A DNA stretch of 64,000 nucleotides from JAKFWF01 sp963732635 (GCA_963732635.1 CAVTAL010000003.1:124001-188000), one strand, 5' to 3'. Positions 1 through 8,519 are shown, counted from the stretch's first letter. Notes: generated by a model not told the origin, from the letters alone. Made by a program: numbers and translations.

Positions 1-316
1 ATCGCACGGCTCAAGCCGGGCTGATAATCTGTTCCAGCGAAGGTTCCGGCTCCGTTCGTAATTCCCGCACCACTGCCCATCGCGCTTGCGATACGACCGC
101 TACTTGGCCGGCGCCGGCACGTCGGTGCCGGGCGCTGTCGGTATCGCCATCGTCGATCTGGAAGGCATGATGGGCGTGCTTGATCGTTGCCACGTCGAGG
201 CCCCGGCTGGTCAGTTCGCTAACGAGGCGGGTCACCAGCGTCGTCTTGCCGGAATTCTTCCAGCCGACGATGCCGATCAACGGAGAATGCGATGCGACGA
301 GCGGGCGCGCGGTCAC
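1..316 (-). CDS. mobB: Molybdopterin-guanine dinucleotide biosynthesis protein B (MobB), partial and frameshifted
   Basis: MobB is a P-loop GTPase that assists MobA in attaching GMP to molybdopterin. The N-terminus carries the nucleotide-binding loop GWKNSGKTT at about residues 18-26, followed by TIKHAHH, which is typical of the family. It begins with GTG six bases after the mobA stop, so the two are probably one transcript. The frame stops at 11-13 after ISPA. Removing one G from the GGG at 18-20 restores QIISRLEPCD, the expected continuation, so a single-base insertion interrupts the frame. The rest of the protein lies beyond the left edge of the window. Identity is secure; whether the frameshift is real is not. 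Confidence 0.85.
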
Positions 317-322
317 GTTGGA

Positions 323-970
323 TCAGCCTTGCAGCAGGCGGCGCGCATCGTCCAGCTCATGGGGATGGTTGGCATTGAAGAATGGGTCGATCTGGCGGCC
401 GGCGATGGTGGCGAACTCGAAATCCACCGGCTCTGTACCATGCCGGTCGGTCCAGGCCAGCACCTTGCGCACGCCCTCGCGCAGGGCGCGTTCCAGATCG
501 TCGGCGAGGGCGACCGGCCAGAGGCCGATCACCGGGTGCAATTCGCCGGCCGAACGGGCGATCGCGATTCTGCCTGGTTCAGTCGCGATTCCCGCCCACA
601 GCCGCGCGACGAGGTCGGCGGGTATGAAGGGCGCATCGGTCGAGACGGTGGCGATGTGGCTGGTGCTCGGGGCATGGACGAGGCTCCAGCGCATGCCGGC
701 AAGCGTACCGGCCAGGGGGCCGACGAAGCCGTCCACCGTGTCCGCCGCCACCGGCAGACCGAAGGCCGCGAACCGTGCCGGATCGCCATTGGCGTTGAGG
801 ACCAGGCGGTTCACCTGGGGCCCGAGCCGCTCAATCATGTGCGCGAGCATGGGGCGACCAGCAAGATCGCGCAGGCATTTGTCACCGCCGCCATCGGCAT
901 CGGGGAACATGCGGCGCGATTGGCCGCCGGCCAGCAGGACGCCGGTGATGTCTGGGTTCGAAGGTGTCAT
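323..970 (-). CDS. mobA: Molybdenum cofactor guanylyltransferase MobA
   Basis: MobA transfers GMP from GTP to molybdopterin, giving the bis-MGD cofactor of DMSO-reductase family enzymes; it is cytoplasmic. The 215-residue protein has the nucleotidyltransferase signature LLAGGQSRRM at residues 12-21, the following DKCL lysine region, and the VDGFVGPLAGTLAGM segment expected of this family. Length is normal. The ATG at 968-970 was chosen because the signature sits at the usual distance from the N-terminus. mobB follows directly downstream with a 6-bp gap, the classical mobAB order. Confidence 0.93.
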   Translation of the reverse strand: MTPSNPDITGVLLAGGQSRRMFPDADGGGDKCLRDLAGRPMLAHMIERLGPQVNRLVLNANGDPARFAAFGLPVAADTVDGFVGPLAGTLAGMRWSLVHAPSTSHIATVSTDAPFIPADLVARLWAGIATEPGRIAIARSAGELHPVIGLWPVALADDLERALREGVRKVLAWTDRHGTEPVDFEFATIAGRQIDPFFNANHPHELDDARRLLQG

Positions 971-1098
971 CGACTGTTATCTAGGGCAAAGTGCTTGCGA
1001 CCGCTACCGACGCACTCGCATTTGATCGTTGGCAGCGACGCCGTGGGGCGCTATCTGGTGCGCTTGCGATTGAGCGACCAAACCCGAGAGCCCATGTG

Positions 1099-1374
1099 AT
1101 GCCCGATGTTTCCGACGACCAGAAGGCCGCCACGCCGCCCGACCGCCTGTCGGTGAACCCCAAGAGCCCCTATTACGACGAGGCGCTGCTGTTGCGCGGC
1201 GTCGGCGTGAAGTTCCGCGGGGCTGAAAAGACCAATGTCGAGGAATATTGCGTCAGCGAGGGCTGGGTCAGGCTCGCGGCGGGCGTCGCCAAGGACCGCT
1301 TCGGTAACCCGATGACCGTGAAGCTGACCGGCAAGGTCGAGCCGTACTTCAAGGACCCCGCGCCGACCGAATAA
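1099..1374 (+). CDS. DUF3297 family small protein
   Basis: This 91-residue soluble protein matches the DUF3297 family, sometimes mislabelled glutathione peroxidase in databases. The characteristic core is visible: PPDRLSVNPKSPYY near residue 14, then GVGVKFRGAEKTNVEEYCVS and a conserved SEGW. No enzymatic motif is apparent and the family has no established function that I know of. The reading frame extends upstream to 991, but the ATG at 1099 gives the family's usual length. It is divergent from mobA and convergent with the cytochrome b561 gene. Confidence 0.82.
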   Translation: MPDVSDDQKAATPPDRLSVNPKSPYYDEALLLRGVGVKFRGAEKTNVEEYCVSEGWVRLAAGVAKDRFGNPMTVKLTGKVEPYFKDPAPTE

Positions 1375-1393
1375 GCGGGTCGTGTTCGCCAGT

Positions 1394-2116
1394 TCAGTAG
1401 AAAATCTTGCCGCCTAGAGCCGCGATCGCGCCAAATACGACCATCGCCGAAATGGCGAGGCAGAGCAGCGCGCGCGCAATCGGCCGGGCAACGATCACGG
1501 CCGCGTCGCCATCTTCGTAATCACCGGCTCGCTTTTTGCCGGTGATCATGGCCGGAATCAGCGGATCCTTTTTGATCAAGCCGTAGAGGACGTTGGCGGC
1601 GATGTGGGCCGCGATCAGCGGCAGGATCAAGTAGTTCAGCAGACGCACGTGGAAAAACGAGATGCGCTTCTGGGTCTCTTCCGACACCAGCTTATATAGC
1701 GGTCCCCAGCTGACGTCGTTGTGCTCGACGGTCATCAGGCCAAGTCCACCTTGGAGGGCGACCGCGGCCAAGAGTGCCAGCACCATGTAGGTGCCGAGTG
1801 GATTGTGACCGAGAAAATGCCGGTCGCGGCCGCGCAGCGTATCCAGCAGATAGCTGGCGGCGACCCAGGGCCAGCGCACGAAGTTCGACCAACGGGATGT
1901 CGACGAGCCGACGAAGCCCCACAACAAGCGCCAGACCACCAGTACCAGGATGGCATAGCCGTTGTAGCGGTGCCATTTCATGGTGGCGTCGCCCACGGCT
2001 TCGGCGAACCTGAAACTGGTCCAAGCGCTGATGATCAGCAGCACCAGTGTCCAATGGAAAACGCGCGTGGGGAGGTCCCACGCGCGCACATGCGTTGACT
2101 GGTCTTCAACCAACAT
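1394..2116 (-). CDS. Cytochrome b561-type di-haem membrane protein (COG3658)
   Basis: The 240-residue protein has four hydrophobic segments and the histidines expected of a small b-type cytochrome: VFHW near residue 20, KWHRYNGY near 50, FHVRLLNY near 155 and AAHI near 170. This family passes electrons across or within the inner membrane, often to or from a soluble c-type cytochrome. It lies 21 bp downstream of a cytochrome c' gene on the same strand, so the two are probably co-transcribed and partner proteins. The start ATG at 2114-2116 follows directly on the upstream stop. Confidence 0.85.
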   Translation of the reverse strand: MLVEDQSTHVRAWDLPTRVFHWTLVLLIISAWTSFRFAEAVGDATMKWHRYNGYAILVLVVWRLLWGFVGSSTSRWSNFVRWPWVAASYLLDTLRGRDRHFLGHNPLGTYMVLALLAAVALQGGLGLMTVEHNDVSWGPLYKLVSEETQKRISFFHVRLLNYLILPLIAAHIAANVLYGLIKKDPLIPAMITGKKRAGDYEDGDAAVIVARPIARALLCLAISAMVVFGAIAALGGKIFY

Positions 2117-2137
2117 TGGCTTCTCGCGATTTCCGGC

Positions 2138-2578
2138 TCAGCTTTTCGGCGGCTGGCGGAATGCCTTGTGGCAAGCGCCGCAGTTGGCGCCGATCTTCGG
2201 CCACTCGGTCTTGAACGAGGCTTCGTCCTTGATCGCGCCAGCGGCAGCCTTGGCATCGGCTTCGAGCTTCTTGAAGCCGCCTACGAATTCGGCCTTCTTT
2301 TCCCAGATGACGGGCAAGGCTTGGGTCTCGCCACCGGTTTTGCTGTCGTCGGGGAACAGGGCGGGCAGCTTCGGCGCGCCGTCGGCGAGCGTTTTCAGCG
2401 ACGCCTGAACCTTGGCGAGATCGAACGGCACTTCGCCCTTCATCATGCCGCTCGGATCCTTCATGGCGCCGCCGAACGTCTTCAGGACTTCCTTGCGCTG
2501 GCCGATCGCCGCACTCTGGGCGTAGACTGCAGTGGCACCGACGGCGATGGCGGCCACGACGGAAAGAATACGAATCAT
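2138..2578 (-). CDS. Cytochrome c' (c-prime/c556 family), periplasmic
   Basis: A 146-residue exported haem protein. It has a signal peptide ending near VYAQ (residue 20), a helical bundle region, and a single C-terminal haem-binding motif CGACH at about residues 133-137, the position typical of class II cytochromes c'. The frame is open to 2704, but the ATG at 2578 is preceded by GGGAG and places the signal peptide correctly. The downstream cytochrome b561 gene suggests a two-protein electron-transfer unit. The exact substrate or role cannot be read from sequence. Confidence 0.88.
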   Translation of the reverse strand: MIRILSVVAAIAVGATAVYAQSAAIGQRKEVLKTFGGAMKDPSGMMKGEVPFDLAKVQASLKTLADGAPKLPALFPDDSKTGGETQALPVIWEKKAEFVGGFKKLEADAKAAAGAIKDEASFKTEWPKIGANCGACHKAFRQPPKS

Positions 2579-2807
2579 TCGATTGATCTCCCAAAGACTA
2601 TGACGGTTGTGGATGGTTTTCGTTCTGGCGGGATCCGGCAACGACCAAGTGCTCGCATTCGAATTTTCGGAAGTCAATCTGACGCACCTTGTCAGGTTGA
2701 GCACGGAATCGTGAGTTTGGAACCAGACGACTGATCGTGCGAGGTTCTAGCGCGCATGATGAACAGACTGTTGCGCGAAATCTGACGGTTCAGGGGCAGG
2801 GAAACAT

Positions 2808-2903
2808 ATGTCGAACACCGCCGGATGCGCTCGATGCCGCTTTTATCGAACCGCGTTTCTGGCTGCGGCCGGCCTGCTCGGACTGATCTGGTGGTTCGGC
2901 TGA
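2808..2903 (+). CDS. Predicted 31-residue CxxC membrane micro-protein
   Basis: An ATG preceded by GGCAGGGAAA at about the right spacing opens a 31-codon frame ending at TGA 2901-2903. The product starts MSNTAGCARCRFYRT, with a CxxC pair, followed by one hydrophobic helix ending in LIWWFG. The composition (CxxC, basic residues, then one transmembrane helix) looks like a small inner-membrane protein rather than noise. The gene sits immediately before the bidirectional hairpin that ends rpsD. I do not recognise a family, and such short frames can arise by chance. Confidence 0.4.
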   Translation: MSNTAGCARCRFYRTAFLAAAGLLGLIWWFG

Positions 2904-2911
2904 AACGCAAA

Positions 2912-2942
2912 CCGCCCGCAACGCGAATTGCGCGGCGGGCGG
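2912..2942 (-). terminator. Intrinsic terminator of rpsD
   Basis: Eight-base perfect arms (CCGCCCGC at 2912-2919 and GCGGGCGG at 2935-2942) enclose a 15-base loop. Read on the minus strand the hairpin is followed by TTTGCGTTT, consistent with termination about 30 bp after the rpsD stop. It may also stop the small plus-strand ORF, although no U-run follows on that side. Confidence 0.65.
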
Positions 2943-2973
2943 ATGCAGTGACGAAATGCCGATGGCTGAATGC

Positions 2974-3591
2974 TTAGCGCGAGTAGAATTCGACCACCAG
3001 GTTCGGTTCCATCTGCACCGGGAACGGCACATCGGAAAGTGCCGGCACGCGGGTGAACTTCGCGGTCATCTTGGTATGATCGACTTCAAGGTAGTCCGGG
3101 GTGTCGCGCTCCGAGCTCTTCACTGCCTCGAGCAGCGTGGTCAGCTGGCGCGACTGTTCCTTGACCTCGACGACGTCGCCGACCCGGCAGCGATAGCTGC
3201 AGATATCGACCTTGCGGCCGTTGACGGTGACGTGGCCGTGGCTGACGAACTGGCGGGCGGCGAACACGGTCGGCACAAACTTGGCGCGATAGACGATGGC
3301 GTCAAGCCGGCGCTCGAGCAGGCCGATCAAGTGCTCGGAGGTCGAACCTTTGAGGCGCGAAGCTTCGGTGTAGATCTTGCGGAACTGGCGCTCCGAGACG
3401 TTGCCGTAGTAGCCCTTCAGCTTCTGCTTGGCGCGCAGCTGCTGACCGAAGTCCGACAGCTTGCTGACGCGGCGCTCGCCGTGCTGGCCAGGGCGGCTTT
3501 CACGCTTATTGAGCGGGCTTTTCGGGCGGCCCCAGATGTTTTCGCCAAGCCGGCGATCAATCTTGTGCTTCGCGGTTGCACGTTTCGTCAT
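2974..3591 (-). CDS. rpsD: 30S ribosomal protein S4
   Basis: S4 is a primary 16S rRNA-binding protein needed to start 30S assembly. The 205-residue sequence is full length: it begins TKRATAKHKIDRRLGEN, contains the alphaproteobacterial KQKLKGYYGN block, and has the S4 RNA-binding domain around residues 94-155, with the SHGHVTVNGRKVDI signature. It ends in EFYSR. The frame is open nine codons further upstream, but MTKR at 3591 is the conserved start. It is monocistronic here, unlike the alpha operon arrangement of enterobacteria, and is followed by a terminator. Confidence 0.97.
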   Translation of the reverse strand: MTKRATAKHKIDRRLGENIWGRPKSPLNKRESRPGQHGERRVSKLSDFGQQLRAKQKLKGYYGNVSERQFRKIYTEASRLKGSTSEHLIGLLERRLDAIVYRAKFVPTVFAARQFVSHGHVTVNGRKVDICSYRCRVGDVVEVKEQSRQLTTLLEAVKSSERDTPDYLEVDHTKMTAKFTRVPALSDVPFPVQMEPNLVVEFYSR

Positions 3592-3732
3592 ATCCAAGCA
3601 CTCCAAGTATGGCCCCAAGGCTCTATGGCCAAGCGGGGTCCGATTGCGGTTTGGAGCGCCCCTTCCTCTGTTCCGATGCCGGAACCGACAGATGGCTGGA
3701 AAGTCCAGACATCACAGGCGCGCAAATGAAAC

Positions 3733-3750
3733 GCGGGCCCGAAGGCCCGC
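3733..3750 (-). terminator. Terminator-like hairpin with UUCG loop
   Basis: Seven-base GC arms at 3733-3739 and 3744-3750 close a four-base loop that reads TTCG on the minus strand, an unusually stable tetraloop. The hairpin is followed on that strand by GTTTCATTTG. It lies about 90 bp beyond the stop of the secreted protein at 3839 and upstream of rpsD, so it probably ends the former transcript. Confidence 0.5.
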
Positions 3751-3838
3751 GCAGCAACGGTGTCATAGTCGGGTCACCGACAGTGGTCAACAGCCAAGTT
3801 GTTGGCCGTGCAACCTATGATTGCCGACGATTGAACGC

Positions 3839-4483
3839 TCAGGGCTTCTTGGCCGGCGTGGCGGGAGCGGCGGCGGGTGCTACTACCGGCGCGGGAGCGG
3901 CGGCAGTCTCCGGCAGCGCGCCGGGCGCCGCGTCGAGCGAAACCGCAGGGCCAGACTTCAGGTACGTCTCGATCAGCGCCGCGACCTTCTTGCGCTGTTC
4001 CTCGGTGCACGACTTCGCGTCGGCGGCACGCGTATCCTCGACCACCGGCTGCTTCTCGCCGCCTTCCTGCTCGATCAGCTTGATTTTGCCGGTGAGCAGC
4101 ATGACTGTCGTGAGGTGCAGCTGGTTGATGTAGATCATCTGCGGCTCGGACCACTTCTTCTTGTCCGCCTCCCGCTTCATCAACGAGCGATAGTTGAGCA
4201 CCTGCTCCTTCGGCAAGTCGCACAATTGGGCGTGAGCGGTCAGGCGACCGGCGCGGATGACCTCGCGCGCGACGTCCTTTGGCACCACGATTTTCTCGCG
4301 CTCCTTCTTGTTGATCTCGACCACTGCGCCGCTGGGCTTGGTGAACTTGGTCGGCGTCATCGACCAGGCGTATTCCATGAACGCCTCCACCGACTTGTCG
4401 CTGATGTCCTGGGCGGTCGCGGCACTCGCCAGCACGCAAAGCATTCCCGTCGCCGCAACGCCTAGACTTATCGTTTTGCGCAT
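3839..4483 (-). CDS. Conserved secreted protein of unknown function
   Basis: A 214-residue protein with a signal peptide (MRKTISLGVAATGMLC, cleavage near AATAQD), a mostly alpha-helical central part rich in charged residues, and a C-terminal Ala/Pro tail with repeated AAPAP units ending PAKKP. Two cysteines, one in the CDLPKEQ segment and one in KSCTEEQRKK, could form a disulfide in the periplasm. I do not recognise a characterised family. I used the ATG at 4483 because it starts the signal peptide and follows GGGAAAA; in-frame ATGs at 4501 and 4525 are alternatives. It is alone on its strand, with a hairpin downstream. Confidence 0.75.
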   Translation of the reverse strand: MRKTISLGVAATGMLCVLASAATAQDISDKSVEAFMEYAWSMTPTKFTKPSGAVVEINKKEREKIVVPKDVAREVIRAGRLTAHAQLCDLPKEQVLNYRSLMKREADKKKWSEPQMIYINQLHLTTVMLLTGKIKLIEQEGGEKQPVVEDTRAADAKSCTEEQRKKVAALIETYLKSGPAVSLDAAPGALPETAAAPAPVVAPAAAPATPAKKP

Positions 4484-4658
4484 GAATTTTCCCGTCGGCA
4501 TGTCGTTGTTGCCCCGCCATTTCAATGATGTCGCGCGCGGCGCCTGCTGTCAAAACTTCCAGGCCGCGTTGCCAGATGGAGCGATGTGTTGATGTCCTCG
4601 CCCACTGTCTCGCTCGGGGCAAGGGGGTCGTCTCGAAAGTAGGCGTAATCAAGGCAGG

Positions 4659-5912
4659 TCATGTGGACGGTTTGCGTCCAGGACCTTTGCCCTTTGCCAG
4701 CGTGGCGACAATGCCACGCAAGGTGCGTACTTCCTGTTCTGTCGCCTCCATGCGCGCGAACATTGTGTGCACGTTTCGCATCAGGACCTGTCGCTTGTGC
4801 GCGGGGTTGAAGAACCCCAGCCGATCGAGTTCGGTCTCGAGCTGGCCGACAAATCCCAGCAACTCCTCTTTGGTGGCGGGCGCCGAACCACGCGTCCTAA
4901 GGCCGGTTTCGAGCGGCTGCTCGTAGGTGGTGACGCGCCCGAGCGTGCCTTGCTCATTGGCCTTGATCCACTCATAGCCGAACAGCAACGCCGCCTGAGC
5001 GAGATTGAGGGACGCGAACTTCGGGTTGACCGGTGCCATGATCACTGCGTCTGCGACGGCGATCTCGTCGCTCTCGAGGCCAGTGCGTTCTGGCCCGAAC
5101 AGGACGCCGCAGCGCTGGCCTTGCGATTGTCGGCGCACGATCTCGGCGACGGCCTGCTCAGGCGTCAGTACCGGCTTCGCCAGGTCGCGCTGCCGGGCCG
5201 TGGTGGCGCAGACGAAATTCAGGTCGCCGATCAATTCCGCAAGTGTCGGGTAGGCCTGGGCCGCTTCGACGATGAAGTCGGCGCCGGAAGCGGCGGCGCG
5301 CGCCTTCTCGTTCGGCCAGCCGTCGCGAGGTTCGACGAGGCGGAGTTCGTCGAGGCCGAAGTTTGCCATTGCTCGTGCGACCATGCCGATGTTGTCGGCG
5401 AGCTGCGGCCGCACCAGGATCATGCTCGGCACCGGTCCGGCGTCGAGGCCACCCGTCATGCGCTTCGGCCGTGGCTCGATCTCGCGCTTGTTGCGGCGCA
5501 CGACGCGGCGGGCGAAATAGAACAATTCCTTGCCGCGCCAGGTCTTGAGCAGCGCGTCGAGCGATGGTTCGATCTGTGCGGGCAGGCCGCCGGACCCGTG
5601 CATCTCGATCGGCGACTGCTCGAAGCGCACGCGTTCGAACTGAGCGAGATAGTCGTCGATGGTCACGATCCCGTCGGCATCGGAGCGCAACCGGCAGCCG
5701 GTGCAATAGGCCTTTGCCTGATCGCAGCCACGGGCGGCGCAGTAGGCGACCGCGTCGTCCAGCACGGCGCGCTCAATGGGCGGCTCGGCTAGAGCGGCGC
5801 CAGCACCCATGCCGCCGGCGAAGACGCGCGCGACCATTGTGGCGACCGTAACGGTAGTGCCAGCCAGGGTGGGTTCGCCGCCGTTGACGGCCGGATCTGA
5901 GATTATGTGCAC
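4659..5912 (-). CDS. TrmJ-type tRNA/rRNA 2'-O-methyltransferase with DUF433-like N-terminal extension
   Basis: The C-terminal part, from about residue 152, is a standard SpoU/TrmJ methyltransferase. It shows MILVRPQLADNIGMVARAM, the PRDGWPNEKARAAASGA block, VLFGPERTGLESDEI and VNPKFASLNLAQAA, the knot signature that binds S-adenosylmethionine. Such enzymes methylate position 32 of certain tRNAs. Residues 1-100 resemble a DUF433 domain (HIISDPAVNGGEPTLAGTTV, then AVLDDAVAYCAARGC) and carry a Cys cluster C-x4-C-x6-C-x2-C. A 50-residue basic linker joins the two. The full frame opens with GTG at 5912; an ATG at 5459 would give a TrmJ of normal length (266 residues) but has no clear ribosome-binding site. 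The methyltransferase call is firm; the fusion needs checking. Confidence 0.85.
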   Translation of the reverse strand: MHIISDPAVNGGEPTLAGTTVTVATMVARVFAGGMGAGAALAEPPIERAVLDDAVAYCAARGCDQAKAYCTGCRLRSDADGIVTIDDYLAQFERVRFEQSPIEMHGSGGLPAQIEPSLDALLKTWRGKELFYFARRVVRRNKREIEPRPKRMTGGLDAGPVPSMILVRPQLADNIGMVARAMANFGLDELRLVEPRDGWPNEKARAAASGADFIVEAAQAYPTLAELIGDLNFVCATTARQRDLAKPVLTPEQAVAEIVRRQSQGQRCGVLFGPERTGLESDEIAVADAVIMAPVNPKFASLNLAQAALLFGYEWIKANEQGTLGRVTTYEQPLETGLRTRGSAPATKEELLGFVGQLETELDRLGFFNPAHKRQVLMRNVHTMFARMEATEQEVRTLRGIVATLAKGKGPGRKPST

Positions 5913-5944
5913 GGGCGCTTGCGATTTCCAGCGTGAGCTGGCTC

Positions 5945-6877
5945 TCAGATCGCCTGCGAGACAGCTATTGAGCGGGCGTTATAGAACAAGACGTCGCGCT
6001 GGCGCAGCCCAAAATCGAAGGTTGTGAGGTCCCGCTCGGCCGGACCGGTGCCGTCCGCCACTGTTTCGCGCAGGGTTGCGACCTGCCGGTAGTCTGCAAT
6101 CAGCAAGTTGCGCATTTGAATTATGCCCTGTGGTCCGTGCAACGGGGCCGAAACCTCGGCGACGATCGGCGCGCCGTGGCGGCGCAGGCTGGTCATACCT
6201 TTCAGCACCTCGATCTCATGGCCTTCGACATCGATCAGCGTCATGCCGACATCCTTCGGTGCGATGCCAAGGCTCGCCAGAATGTCGTCGACGGTTCGGG
6301 TGCGTACGGCGATGCTGTCGGCGCGCCGGAGCATTTGGCCGGGTTCGATCGAATGGGCGCCGAAGTTCTCGGCATCGCGCACGAGATCGGCGGTGCCCGA
6401 GTGCGAACTCGCCGCCGCCTCGACCACATGCACGCGGTCGGCAAAGCCGTTCAGTTCGATGTTGCGGCGCAGAAGCGCCAAATTACGCGGTTCCGGCTCG
6501 ATCGCGATCACGCCCCTAAACTTGCCGCTTAGCAGTGCATAGATCGTTTGCGTGCCAATGTTGGCGCCGATGTCGACAAACCAGCCGCCGGCTTCCAGCG
6601 TGTTGGCGGACTTGGCGATTTCGATCGCCCGGTCGAACTCGTGGCGCTGCCACGTTTTGCCCGAAACAAGGCTGAACGAGATCATGTGGTCGCGCGGATC
6701 GACGATCAGCACGTGATCCGGAAACGTGACATAGGCGAGTGCGCTTGACGACACGTGATTCTGGAACAGTCGCCGCAGGACCGTGCGACGGAAATGCCCG
6801 CTGCGCAGAAGCGCATCGCAAATCCGCTCGATCACTCTGGTCTTGCAGAGCCTGCTGATGTCATTCAATGACAGCAT
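5945..6877 (-). CDS. FkbM family S-adenosylmethionine methyltransferase
   Basis: FkbM enzymes O-methylate sugars or other small substrates, often in polysaccharide or glycan decoration. The SAM-binding motif FVDIGANIGTQT sits mid-protein, followed by VIAIEPEPRNLALLRRNIELN and, later, TLIDVEGHEIEVLKGM, all typical. I used the ATG at 6877 (310 residues). The frame continues open to a TTG at 7045, so up to 56 more residues are possible. There is no companion glycan gene next to it, so the substrate is unknown. It is divergent from icd. Confidence 0.85.
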   Translation of the reverse strand: MLSLNDISRLCKTRVIERICDALLRSGHFRRTVLRRLFQNHVSSSALAYVTFPDHVLIVDPRDHMISFSLVSGKTWQRHEFDRAIEIAKSANTLEAGGWFVDIGANIGTQTIYALLSGKFRGVIAIEPEPRNLALLRRNIELNGFADRVHVVEAAASSHSGTADLVRDAENFGAHSIEPGQMLRRADSIAVRTRTVDDILASLGIAPKDVGMTLIDVEGHEIEVLKGMTSLRRHGAPIVAEVSAPLHGPQGIIQMRNLLIADYRQVATLRETVADGTGPAERDLTTFDFGLRQRDVLFYNARSIAVSQAI

Positions 6878-7217
6878 GCGCCTGGGGTCTGGATGATTGC
6901 TTCGTGTCTTGCCAGTAACGTTTTGATCGATAGCGGAAAATTCGCCGTCGGCCGATGCGGTTCTGCGCTCGAACGGGGGCTGCGGTGATAAAATGTCTAT
7001 CCCTTGGCTACTAACCGTCGGGGTCTGGAAGGTCAACAGCGGCAATTTTCAACTTCCGATGCTAGACGACAGCCGGCCACGAGGCTCGACCAAGGTTTGA
7101 TGAAACGCCCACTTCCCACGCACGCTTTGCAAATCTATGGTGCGCCGCACATCCACGAGGTGATCCCGGCGAAACCGGGTGCTACACGCATTTATTGGCC
7201 TGGAAGGTCCAACACTC

Positions 7218-8429
7218 ATGCAAAAAATCAAGGTCGCCAACCCGGTCGTCGAAATGGACGGCGACGAGATGACGCGAATCATCTGGCAACTTATCAAGGA
7301 TAAGCTGATCCATCCATACCTCGATATCAAGCTTGAATACTACGATCTGTCGGTCGAGAACCGCGACGCCACCAACGACCAGGTCACCGTCAATTCGGCC
7401 AATGCGACCAAGAAGCATGGCGTCGCCGTCAAGTGCGCGACGATCACGCCGGACGAAGGCCGCGTGAAGGAGTTCGGCTTGAAGGAAATGTGGCGTTCGC
7501 CCAACGGCACCATCCGCAACATTCTCGGCGGCGTGATTTTCCGCGCCCCCATCATCTGCAAGAACGTGCCGCGCCTGGTGCCGGGCTGGACCCAGCCGAT
7601 CATCGTCGGCCGTCATGCCTACGGCGACCAGTACCGCGCCACCGATTTCAAGTTCCCGACCGCCGGCACGCTGTCGATCAAGTTCGTCGGCACCGATGGC
7701 AAGGTGATCGAGCGTGAAGTGTTCAAGGCACCGGGCTCGGGCGTCGCCATGGCGATGTACAACCTGGACAATTCGATCACCGACTTCGCCCGCTCGACGT
7801 TCAACTACGGCCTGCAGCAGAACTACCCGGTCTATCTGTCGACCAAGAACACCATCCTGAAGCAGTATGACGGCCGCTTCATGGAAATCTTCCAGACCAT
7901 CTTCGACAACGAGTTCAAGGCCGAATACGACAAGCGCAAGCTGACCTACGAGCACCGGCTGATCGACGACATGGTGGCATCCGCCCTCAAGTGGTCGGGT
8001 GGCTACATCTGGGCCTGCAAGAACTACGACGGCGACGTGCAGTCGGACATCGTGGCCCAGGGCTTCGGCTCGCTCGGTCTGATGACTTCGGTGCTGATGA
8101 CGCCGGACGGCAAGACGGTCGAAGCGGAAGCCGCCCACGGCACCGTGACGCGCCACTACCGCGAGCACCAGAAGGGCAAGGAGACGTCGACCAATTCGAT
8201 CGCCTCGATCTTCGCCTGGACCCGTGGCCTCAGCCATCGCGCCAAGCTCGACAACAACGACGCGCTGGCGAAGTTCGCCCTGACGCTTGAGAAGGTCTGC
8301 GTCGACACCGTCGAGTCGGGCTTCATGACCAAGGATCTGGCGCTGCTCGTCGGTGACAAGCAGAAGTGGCTGTCGACGACCGGCTTCCTCGACAAGATCG
8401 ACGAGAACCTGAAGATCGCGATGGCTTGA
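7218..8429 (+). CDS. icd: NADP-dependent isocitrate dehydrogenase
   Basis: The enzyme oxidises isocitrate to 2-oxoglutarate in the TCA cycle and supplies NADPH. The 403-residue product starts MQKIKVANPVVEMDGDEMTR and is the eukaryote-like dimeric type common in alphaproteobacteria. Visible landmarks include the SPNGTIRN substrate-binding segment, the RHAYGDQYR and YDGRFMEIFQ blocks, and GTVTRHYREHQKG near the cofactor site. The ATG at 7218 follows GGAAGG. The 5' region holds a small CCCGG/CCGGG hairpin at 7165-7179. A degenerate second copy of its last 28 codons lies about 2.8 kb downstream (11151-11234). Confidence 0.96.
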   Translation: MQKIKVANPVVEMDGDEMTRIIWQLIKDKLIHPYLDIKLEYYDLSVENRDATNDQVTVNSANATKKHGVAVKCATITPDEGRVKEFGLKEMWRSPNGTIRNILGGVIFRAPIICKNVPRLVPGWTQPIIVGRHAYGDQYRATDFKFPTAGTLSIKFVGTDGKVIEREVFKAPGSGVAMAMYNLDNSITDFARSTFNYGLQQNYPVYLSTKNTILKQYDGRFMEIFQTIFDNEFKAEYDKRKLTYEHRLIDDMVASALKWSGGYIWACKNYDGDVQSDIVAQGFGSLGLMTSVLMTPDGKTVEAEAAHGTVTRHYREHQKGKETSTNSIASIFAWTRGLSHRAKLDNNDALAKFALTLEKVCVDTVESGFMTKDLALLVGDKQKWLSTTGFLDKIDENLKIAMA

Positions 8430-8438
8430 GCAATCCGG

Positions 8439-8471
8439 ATGGCGCCGTACCGTACTATCGGTCGGCGCCAT
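8439..8471 (+). terminator. Stem-loop downstream of icd
   Basis: Perfect 9-base arms ATGGCGCCG (8439-8447) and CGGCGCCAT (8463-8471) flank a 15-base loop, starting ten bases after the icd stop. No U-run follows, so it may be a weak terminator or an RNA-stabilising hairpin rather than a classical terminator. Confidence 0.45.
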
Positions 8472-8501
8472 TCGATCTTCACTGACGAGGAACGGCGCGC
8501 C

Positions 8502-8519
8502 ATGTCCGAACCTCGATGA
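8502..8519 (+). promoter_or_regulatory. Possible leader mini-ORF overlapping the acyltransferase start
   Basis: An ATG at 8502, preceded by GAGGAA at good spacing, encodes only MSEPR and stops with a TGA that overlaps the ATG of the next frame (ATGA at 8516). The strong ribosome-binding site belongs to this mini-ORF, so translation of the acyltransferase may be coupled to it. Alternatively it marks one more small frameshift at the true start of that damaged gene. Confidence 0.25.

Noticed and set aside
86..1099. Long plus-strand open frame (337 residues) opposite mobA and mobB
   Set aside because: It is an antisense shadow of the mob genes; its sequence has no domain logic, whereas the minus frames carry clear MobA/MobB motifs.
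7165..7179. Riboswitch in the icd 5' region
   Set aside because: Only a 5-bp CCCGG/CCGGG stem with a GAAA-containing loop; no conserved riboswitch core.
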